56,591 nucleotides of DNA from an uncultured Mycoplasmatota bacterium (lineage in GTDB: Bacteria; Bacillota_I; Bacilli_A; RF39; UBA660), in NCBI GenBank assembly GCA_948466315.1, contig CAOJZZ010000004.1:1-56591 (forward strand), read 5' to 3'. The translations under genes were made by a program, and so were the position numbers. Positions 50,884 through 56,591 of the stretch are shown in pieces; position 1 is the stretch's first letter; every line of letters starts with the position of its first letter. The notes beneath the pieces are model-generated. The model was not told the origin of the DNA. It was given only the letters and a program-made list of their open reading frames with translations, and ran no database searches.

Positions 50884-52635
50884 ATGAATGATACAATTGG
50901 TCAAAAAGGGGACGTTAAAGATAAAAGAAGAACACTAATAATAACTAAAGAAAATAAAAGGAAATTACAAGAATATGAAAAAGATATTAAAGCAGAAGAA
51001 CTGCATCAATTAGAAAAAAATGTGAGAAACCTTCAATATATAACATTATTAAAAGCACTACCATTGGTCTTTGCTAAAGAAGTAGTAAAAACTATTATTC
51101 CAACATCTGATGCAAAAAAAGAAATATTAGATAGCGAAGAATCACTAGACCATATAAATAGTTCCAATTTATTCAAAGATAATTATAAGTATGTAACTAA
51201 CTCTTTAGGTAATAATAAAGAACCTATAGAAAAAATTGAAGACATAGATTCTTTATTTTTGGATGATAGTGAACAAGTAGTTGAAGATATAGAGCATATT
51301 TCTCAAGAAACATTAAAAGAAGATTTGAAAGAAGAATATCTAGAACCAGTATATCAAAATAGCAATAATATAAATAGTTTCTTAAATAAAAATTATTCCT
51401 ACGATAATCAAAATTCAGAAAAGTTATCTTACAAAGGTATTGATGAAACATCATATCCAAAAAAACAAGTCACTGAAGAAAAAGCATCCCCAAAAAGATA
51501 CCAAGTCGATATAAAGAAGCAAGAACAAGACAAAATTCCTATAAAAGAAGAATTAGATGATTTCTTAGAAGATAGTTTAGCAGCAGCTAATTTAGATAAA
51601 TTAACAAATCATAAAATAATTGATGAGTATGATAAAAAATTAAAAGATATTAGGGTTGATCTAAGAAAACTAATTTTTGAATATAATACTTTATTAGATG
51701 ATGCCTCACAACTATATACTTCTAAAGAGGCTGAAAAATTATTAAATAAACTAAATGAAATTATCAAAAAAGTAGAAGAACTGAAAAAAAAATTAGAGCT
51801 TCCTGATATTGATAAGTATGATGATAATTATTTATATACTTTAGTCAGTAATTATATGGAAGAGTTCAAAAATGAGAAATTTGCAGACGAAATAAAAGAC
51901 TCTGAATTATATATAACTATTTCTAAAAAATTAGAAGAATTGGATGAAAAAAAGGATATTTTAAAAAATAAGGTGGATAGCAGAAAAGAACATTTAGAAA
52001 TGGATGAGGAGCAATTTGCAGATATTAAAGAGAAGTATTTTGATTATCAAACCTTTAATGATAGACTACTACGTTTACAACAAGAACAAGAGCAATTACT
52101 TAATGATATTAATAAAAAAATAGCTCATTCCACTAATAGCTATGAGCGTGTTGTAGTTCAAGTAAAAACTATGGAGCGTCAAAGTAGAAAATTATTACAA
52201 TTATTGGCTATGCAGATGACCATTCCTGGCGCTAGGAGTGCAAAGGCCTTAGCAGCCACTGCCTTAACATTTATGTATTTTGCTAAAAGAATGATGAAGA
52301 CAACTACTAAAACCAAAAGATACAAGGTAGTTAAAGTAACAGATTATCAAATAGAAATTGAAAATAGTATTTCTAAATTAGACGATATTGTATCACTATT
52401 AAAGAAAAGTTCAGTTCAATTAGAAACTCTAATTAAAGAATTTAAAAATAAGTATCAAGAGTACTTTGGCATACTTCCTGAATGTGATCAGTTACTTGTT
52501 AATTTAGAAAAAGTAAAAGAAAATTTAAAGGAAAAAGAGTATGAAATAGAAAAAATCAAATTAGAGCAAGAAAGAAATTTAGCAAGAAACAATGAAAAAG
52601 TAAAATTATTAACTAAAGAAGAAGAAGTAATTTGA
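50884..52635 (+). CDS. Uncharacterised coiled-coil protein of the cell-wall cluster
   Basis: A 583-residue, very charged protein: a basic N-terminus, an acidic low-complexity middle (about 100-230), long coiled coils (about 245-440 and 510-583), and one short hydrophobic helix near 455 ('SAKALAATALTFMYFAKRM'). No signal peptide is present. It lies between spoVD and mraY in the place where murE often occurs in Bacilli, with its own GGTGAT site. I do not recognise a family; a structural or scaffold role linked to wall synthesis or spore formation is conceivable from position only. Confidence 0.65.
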   Translation: MNDTIGQKGDVKDKRRTLIITKENKRKLQEYEKDIKAEELHQLEKNVRNLQYITLLKALPLVFAKEVVKTIIPTSDAKKEILDSEESLDHINSSNLFKDNYKYVTNSLGNNKEPIEKIEDIDSLFLDDSEQVVEDIEHISQETLKEDLKEEYLEPVYQNSNNINSFLNKNYSYDNQNSEKLSYKGIDETSYPKKQVTEEKASPKRYQVDIKKQEQDKIPIKEELDDFLEDSLAAANLDKLTNHKIIDEYDKKLKDIRVDLRKLIFEYNTLLDDASQLYTSKEAEKLLNKLNEIIKKVEELKKKLELPDIDKYDDNYLYTLVSNYMEEFKNEKFADEIKDSELYITISKKLEELDEKKDILKNKVDSRKEHLEMDEEQFADIKEKYFDYQTFNDRLLRLQQEQEQLLNDINKKIAHSTNSYERVVVQVKTMERQSRKLLQLLAMQMTIPGARSAKALAATALTFMYFAKRMMKTTTKTKRYKVVKVTDYQIEIENSISKLDDIVSLLKKSSVQLETLIKEFKNKYQEYFGILPECDQLLVNLEKVKENLKEKEYEIEKIKLEQERNLARNNEKVKLLTKEEEVI

Positions 52636-52672
52636 TGAAGAATGTAAAGTTTTGTCTAAATTTCTCGGATTA

Positions 52673-52702
52673 TTCATAATCTGATTTGATTTATGATATA
52701 AT
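52673..52702 (+). promoter_or_regulatory. Probable mraY promoter
   Basis: TTCATA (52673-52678) and TATAAT (52697-52702) with 18-base spacing stand 27 bases before the mraY ATG. Confidence 0.5.
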
Positions 52703-52728
52703 GTTGCAAGAGAAATGGAGTGAAAAAC

Positions 52729-53709
52729 ATGCTATTATTAACCAAAGCCGTTTTTGCAGTAATGATTGGTTTCTTATCAGCGACCGTTTTAGGTTTGTTT
52801 TTAATACCAATATTAAAGAAAATGCGTGTTGGACAGAAAATAAGCATCTTTGTAGGAGAGTCACATCGTAAAAAAGAGGGTACTCCCACCATGGGAGGTT
52901 TAATTTTTATATTACCAACAGTTATTACAACAATAGCCCTGATATTTATGGGTAAAATTCCTTATACCTCAAACTTAGGTATTGTCTTATTGGTCTTTAT
53001 TGGTTATGCCTGTATCGGTTTTTTAGATGATTTTTTATCAATTCATAAAGGAAATAATGAAGGTCTAACGACTTATCAAAAACTATTTATGCAAGTTTTA
53101 ATTGCTATCGGTTTTTTCTATATTTATATGAAAAGTGGTGGTCAAACCTCATGGGTAGTTGGTACACTACATATTGATATAGAATTAAGTTGGCTCTATG
53201 GCTTATGTATTTTATTTATTTTAGTAGGTGCTAGTAATGCAGTAAATTTAACTGATGGAGAAGATGGTTTAGCTGGGGGGTTATCTGCTATTGCTTTTAT
53301 TGCCTTTAGTTTGATATCTCTAACTGTAGGCTTCGAAGATATTGGTATCTTTGGTCTAATATTAGTAGGTAGCTTAATGGGTTTCTTAATTTACAATACT
53401 CATCCTGCTAAAGTATTTATGGGAGATACAGGTTCTCTTGCCTTAGGTGCTGTTATGGGGGCTATTGCTATCTTGACTCATAGAGAGTTAACTTTATTAG
53501 TAGTCGCTGGTATCTTTGTAATAGAAACCTTAAGTGTTATTATTCAAACGTTTTGGGTTCAAGTATTTAAACGAAAATTGTTTTTAATGACACCACTTCA
53601 TCATCATTTCGAAAAATTAGGTTGGATAGAAACTGATATAGTAAAATTATTTTGGGTATGCGGTCTGATATTAGCAATGGCTGGAATTATCTTTGGCGTT
53701 TGGTTATAA
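52729..53709 (+). CDS. mraY: MraY, phospho-N-acetylmuramoyl-pentapeptide transferase
   Basis: A 326-residue polytopic enzyme that makes lipid I from UDP-MurNAc-pentapeptide and undecaprenyl phosphate. It has 'EGTPTMGGLIFILP', 'YACIGFLDDFLSI' (catalytic Asp pair), 'NAVNLTDGEDGLAGG', 'YNTHPAKVFMGDTGSLALG' and the C-terminal 'LMTPLHHHFEKLGW'. The start at 52729 (MLLLTKAVF) has GGAG at good spacing; the GTG at 52720 overlaps it. The usual neighbours murE, murD and murG are not visible between spoVD and spoVE, so the cluster is reduced compared with Bacillus subtilis or continues elsewhere. Confidence 0.97.
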   Translation: MLLLTKAVFAVMIGFLSATVLGLFLIPILKKMRVGQKISIFVGESHRKKEGTPTMGGLIFILPTVITTIALIFMGKIPYTSNLGIVLLVFIGYACIGFLDDFLSIHKGNNEGLTTYQKLFMQVLIAIGFFYIYMKSGGQTSWVVGTLHIDIELSWLYGLCILFILVGASNAVNLTDGEDGLAGGLSAIAFIAFSLISLTVGFEDIGIFGLILVGSLMGFLIYNTHPAKVFMGDTGSLALGAVMGAIAILTHRELTLLVVAGIFVIETLSVIIQTFWVQVFKRKLFLMTPLHHHFEKLGWIETDIVKLFWVCGLILAMAGIIFGVWL

Positions 53710-53771
53710 TTAAAAGTTCAACAATAGTTCTTTTTTTTTTACTTAAAAATATACTTTAATAAGGTGATAAA

Positions 53772-54767
53772 ATGAGTAAAAAGATGGATAAATTATTGTT
53801 TATAGCAGTCATTATATTATCACTATTTGGTCTAGTAATGATTTACTCAGCATCCAGTATTTGGGCTGAATATAAATTTAATGATAGTTTTCATTACCTA
53901 AAATATCAAGGGGCTTTTTTAGTTATCGGAATAATGATTTTACTATTGTTTTCAAAAATAAACTATGAAGTTTATCATAATAAATCAAACACTTTACTAC
54001 TAAGTTGTATTATTCTTTTGGTATTAGTATTAATACCTGGAATTGGTAGTGTAAGAAATGGTAGTAGGTCTTGGTTTGGAATCGGTCCTTTAGGTATTCA
54101 ACCCAGCGAATTTGCGAAATTAGCAGCCATCATTTTTGCTAGTAAATATTTATCTAATAGTAATAAATTTTTAAAAAGCTACAAAGAAGGCGTATTTCCT
54201 ATTTTAGGTATTACATTACTTTTATTTGGTTTAATCATGCTACAACCAGATTTAGGAACAGGAGTAATCCTAGTAATGTCTATTGTATCTTTACTATTTA
54301 TAGCAGGTGTAAATATGAAATTTTTCTTTGAAGTAGGCTTTTTAGGAGTAATAGGAATAGTGATTTTAATTATTATTGCTCCATATCGTATGGATAGAAT
54401 TACTTCTTTTATTGATCCGTGGAGTGATGCCTTAGGTACAGGCTTTCAAATTATTCAAAGTCTTTATGCCATTGGACCAGGAGGATTATTAGGTAATGGT
54501 TTTCAAAAATCAATTCAAAAACACTTTTATTTACCAGAACCACAAACAGATTTTATTTTTTCTATTATAGCCGAAGAATTTGGTGTAGTAGGAGCATTTA
54601 TTGTTGTAGGCCTTTTTTCAATAATACTTTGGCGTGGTATTAAAATAGCCTTAAATACCAAAGATGCCTTTGCTAAATATTTATCTTTTGGTATGATTTT
54701 TCAAATGATTTTTCAAACTCTCATGAATTTAATGGTTGTTATTGGAATGATACCAGTAACAGGGTAA
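53772..54767 (+). CDS. spoVE: SpoVE-type SEDS protein, truncated at the PVTG motif
   Basis: 331 codons of a SEDS glycosyltransferase: 'LVMIYSASSIWAEYKF', 'GIQPSEFAKLAAIIFASKYL', 'MLQPDLGTGVILVMSI', 'YLPEPQTDFIFSIIAEEFG' and finally 'NLMVVIGMIPVTG' followed at once by a stop. All SEDS proteins continue here with I-P-L-P-F-x-S-Y-G-G and a last membrane helix, as the intact FtsW at 9917-9960 does. The break is therefore inside the most conserved motif, exactly as in spoVD. Location after mraY and pairing with spoVD suggest SpoVE. The missing end is not in the window. RBS AAGGTGAT. Confidence 0.9.
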   Translation: MSKKMDKLLFIAVIILSLFGLVMIYSASSIWAEYKFNDSFHYLKYQGAFLVIGIMILLLFSKINYEVYHNKSNTLLLSCIILLVLVLIPGIGSVRNGSRSWFGIGPLGIQPSEFAKLAAIIFASKYLSNSNKFLKSYKEGVFPILGITLLLFGLIMLQPDLGTGVILVMSIVSLLFIAGVNMKFFFEVGFLGVIGIVILIIIAPYRMDRITSFIDPWSDALGTGFQIIQSLYAIGPGGLLGNGFQKSIQKHFYLPEPQTDFIFSIIAEEFGVVGAFIVVGLFSIILWRGIKIALNTKDAFAKYLSFGMIFQMIFQTLMNLMVVIGMIPVTG

Positions 54768-54858
54768 GTCCTGCTAAGTAACTGAAAACGACAATGAAAA
54801 TAAACCTTTATTTTATAAGGTATTTAGAGAACCTAATAAAAATATAAAAGATAAAAAA

Positions 54859-54887
54859 TTGACAAAAAAGTAAAAGTACATTAAAAT
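54859..54887 (+). promoter_or_regulatory. Promoter in the putative third element
   Basis: TTGACA (54859-54864) and TAAAAT (54882-54887) with 17-base spacing, about 100 bases before the first gene. Confidence 0.6.
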
Positions 54888-54988
54888 ATAAAATTTTGCA
54901 GATAAAAAATGGGGGTAATTTTACCATTACTGCAAAGAAGTTGATTTGAGCAATACCAAAGATACCTCACATATTTTTGGAGGAAATA

Positions 54989-55392
54989 ATGATAAGAAAA
55001 ATTGATGTAGGAAGTGTTTTTGGTACTGCCCAAAGAACTAGTTATGAATATATGAAATTACTAAAAGAAAAACATAAGGATGGACTTCACTCTTTACCTT
55101 TTGCTCATCATGAATCTAAGGTTGTTATGTATGAGTCAAATAAAATATATATTAATGGAGGAATAATTGATAATGAAATTATTACCCCTATATCTAATAG
55201 GAAATATTATAAAGAAAATTTAGATAAAATAGAAATTAGAAATAAAAACTTTTATTTTCTGTTAAAGATGATGGCTATATCTGTATATTTTATCACATGG
55301 CAAAAAATGAAAATGATATTAGTAATTCTTCTAAAAATCAATATTTTAGAAAAAGTGAAATGCAAAATTATTTTGATCCAAGAATATGGTAA
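54989..55392 (+). pseudogene. Unknown protein with a one-base frameshift
   Basis: Starting at ATG 54989 (GGAGG at the right distance), the frame encodes 'MIRKIDVGSVFGTAQRTSYE' and 'YINGGIIDNEIITPISNRKY'. Near 55258 (tattttctgtt) the coding sense shifts: adding one base restores 'SVKDDGYICIFYHMAKNEN' and 'FRKSEMQNYFDPRIW', ending at 55392, while the unshifted frame turns into low-sense sequence. It is therefore a broken gene or carries a sequencing error. No family recognised. A further His/Asn-rich open stretch at about 55393-55545 may be a remnant of the same gene or another. Confidence 0.5.
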
Positions 55393-55604
55393 ATTATAAC
55401 TATAATAGAAAATAATCACAATACTAATCATAATGGTCATCCTTATCATAAGAAAAATCACGAATATAGAATAGGACATATTTTTGCTAGGAAGAAAAAT
55501 AATTGTTTGGTACATAAATATTTCTATGAAATAACCTTACTTTAAAATCATGATTTGATAACTAATATAAAGAAGTTACCATTCAAGCAATTAGAGGTCA
55601 TTGC

Positions 55605-55754
55605 ATGAATATATTTGATAAAAATTATAAGAAAAAAGAGAAAGATATTATAAAATTTTCCCATACTATATTATTATCAAAATTATTGCTTTTAAATTAT
55701 GAATATAATGGTAAAACTATAACAGATTTTGAAAAAATAGAATTTGAGAAATAA
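55605..55754 (+). CDS. Small hypothetical protein
   Basis: A 49-residue helical protein (begins MNIFDKNYKKKEKDIIKFSH) with AGAGG upstream of its ATG. No family recognised. It may be a fragment of a larger mobile-element gene. Confidence 0.35.
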   Translation: MNIFDKNYKKKEKDIIKFSHTILLSKLLLLNYEYNGKTITDFEKIEFEK

Positions 55755-55853
55755 TTTTTTGCTCATTAACTACTATATAAATAAGAGTAAAAAATGTTAT
55801 AATGTATCTAACAGACAAATAGTAAGTTTGTTGAAATGATTGGAGATGTAATT

Positions 55854-56489
55854 ATGGCTTTTGATTATAAGAAAGAATATAAGGAATTTTATATGCCTAA
55901 GAATAAACCTAGTATTGTTGAAATTCCTAAAATGAATTATATTGCAGTTAGAGGACAAGGAAATCCAAATGATGAAAATGGAGATTATAAAAATACAATA
56001 GGTTTATTATATAATGTTGCTTATACAATTAAAATGAGTTATAAAGGTACTCATAAAATAGACGGCTTTTTTGAATATGTTGTTCCTCCATTAGAGGGAT
56101 TTTGGTGGCAGGAAAATACAAAAGGAATGGATTATAATAGAAAAGATGATATGAAATTTATTTCTATAATTAGATTGCCAGATTTTGTAACAAAAGAAGA
56201 TTTTATTTGGGCTACCCAAGAAGCAACAAAGAAAAAGAAACAAGACTTTTCAAGAGTTGAATTTTTAACTTATGATGAGGGGATTTGTGTTCAATGTATG
56301 CACAATGGTAGTTATGATGATGAACCTGCTACTGTTGAATTAATGCACAAATATATGAAAGAAAATGGATATGAATTAGATATAACAGATACTAGATACC
56401 ATCACGAAATATATTTAAGTGATCCAAGAAAATGCGATGTAAGTAAATTAAAGACAGTAATAAGACATCCAATTAAAAAGATTAAATAA
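55854..56489 (+). CDS. GyrI-like small-molecule-binding domain protein
   Basis: A 211-residue cytoplasmic protein with the GyrI-like fold signature: 'IVEIPKMNYIAVRGQGNPND', 'LLYNVAYTIKMSYKG', 'YVVPPLEGFWWQ', 'VEFLTYDEGICVQCMHNGSY', 'LMHKYMKENGYE' and 'HHEIYLSDPRKCD'. These stand-alone domains bind hydrophobic small molecules or dyes and are related to the effector domains of BmrR/SAV-type regulators; some hydrolyse cyclopropanoid or other xenobiotics. The start at 55854 follows TTGGAGAT; the open frame from 55836 has no better site. It is probably cargo of the putative third element and is unrelated to wall synthesis. Confidence 0.8.
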   Translation: MAFDYKKEYKEFYMPKNKPSIVEIPKMNYIAVRGQGNPNDENGDYKNTIGLLYNVAYTIKMSYKGTHKIDGFFEYVVPPLEGFWWQENTKGMDYNRKDDMKFISIIRLPDFVTKEDFIWATQEATKKKKQDFSRVEFLTYDEGICVQCMHNGSYDDEPATVELMHKYMKENGYELDITDTRYHHEIYLSDPRKCDVSKLKTVIRHPIKKIK

Positions 56490-56522
56490 TTACAAATTAC
56501 AAGTCAATTTAGGAGAGTAAGT

Positions 56523-56591
56523 ATGAAAAGGAAAGGGTTAATTATAATTGGCATTCTCACAATATTATTAGCATTTATGGATATAAGTGGA
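56523..56591 (+). CDS. Exported or membrane protein, 5' part only
   Basis: The 23 visible codons start with ATG after AGGAGAG and encode a signal-type helix, 'KRKGLIIIGILTILLAFMD'. The rest lies beyond the window, so nothing more can be said. Confidence 0.5.
   Translation, partial: MKRKGLIIIGILTILLAFMDISG

Larger units (their letters stand above)
54768..56591 (+). mobile_element. Probable third intervening element, left part only
   Basis: Host sequence stops after GTAACAGGG and is replaced by TAAGTCCTGC and a string of small non-cell-wall genes, including a GyrI-like protein and an exported protein. By analogy with the two elements in spoVD, an element carrying a recombinase and ending in the missing 'IPLPF-SYGG' codons of spoVE is expected downstream, outside the window. 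Simple truncation by a deletion or an unrelated insertion cannot be excluded. Confidence 0.6.

Noticed and set aside
54760-54800. A natural early stop giving a short functional SpoVE
   Set aside because: The lost part contains the I-P-L-P-F-x-S-Y-G-G motif and a membrane helix kept in all SEDS enzymes, including the intact paralogue in this window.
1-56591. tRNA, rRNA, tmRNA or RNase P RNA genes
   Set aside because: I looked for T-loop GGTTCGAAT-type sequences and CCA-ended cloverleaves and saw none; the only clear structured RNA is the thrS T-box.

Overview
This window is about 56.6 kb of very AT-rich DNA from a low-GC Gram-positive bacterium. It has strong AGGAGG-type ribosome binding sites, a T-box leader, a Bacillus-like division and cell wall (dcw) cluster, LPxTG surface proteins and a small YjcZ-type protein. 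These point to class Bacilli of the Bacillota. The secreted proteins of the 'YPVYYYRG...GVRPA' type resemble families I associate with uncultured gut Bacilli such as RF39; that placement is inference.

Layout. 1-3977: a frameshifted LPVTG surface protein and a polysaccharide block (two GT2 glycosyltransferases and an O-antigen-ligase-like protein). 4160-7643: lepA, hemW and an HD-domain protein. 7703-8776 (minus): def and a YjcZ-like gene. 8912-10063: an intact FtsW. 10164-17619: an unknown protein, a DHH phosphodiesterase, comEA-comEC, dnaI and an RNB-type nuclease. 17722-21438: an M23 peptidase, a P-loop kinase and T-box-controlled thrS. 21567-23465: a secreted variable protein with a decayed sipW. 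23823-29174: mraZ (with an MraZ box), rsmH, ftsL, pbpB and two small secreted or membrane proteins. 29518-35725: two paralogous membrane-anchored proteins flanking a NatAB-like ABC transporter and an Spx/ArsC-like protein. 36545-38302: a second copy of the variable protein/sipW locus. 38433-50752: a SpoVD-type penicillin-binding protein split into three pieces by two elements. 50884-54767: a coiled-coil protein, mraY and a truncated SpoVE-type SEDS protein. 54768-end: the start of what looks like a third insertion.

Main result. The spoVD-like gene is cut twice. Element 1 (about 6472 bp) interrupts it at the catalytic SxN motif. Element 2 (about 3943 bp) interrupts it 196 coding bases later. 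Each element is compact: a secreted cargo enzyme, a 52-64 residue small protein, and a large serine recombinase ending next to the right junction, all in the host gene's orientation. Short imperfect repeats flank each element, and removing both restores an uninterrupted 634-codon frame with STFK, SCN, KTG and one PASTA domain. Its partner spoVE breaks off exactly after the conserved PVTG motif, before foreign sequence that runs off the window. The vegetative pair (FtsW at 8912, PbpB at 25589) is intact. The pattern resembles developmentally excised intervening elements such as the sigK skin element, here placed in both members of a sporulation-type SEDS/bPBP pair. Excision and sporulation are inferred, not seen.

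A second candidate system is the pair of secreted proteins at 21824 and 36830. Their C-terminal codons form an abruptly GC-rich variable patch ending in a shared 15-bp block, which resembles variable regions of diversity-generating retroelements. No reverse transcriptase or template repeat lies in this window.
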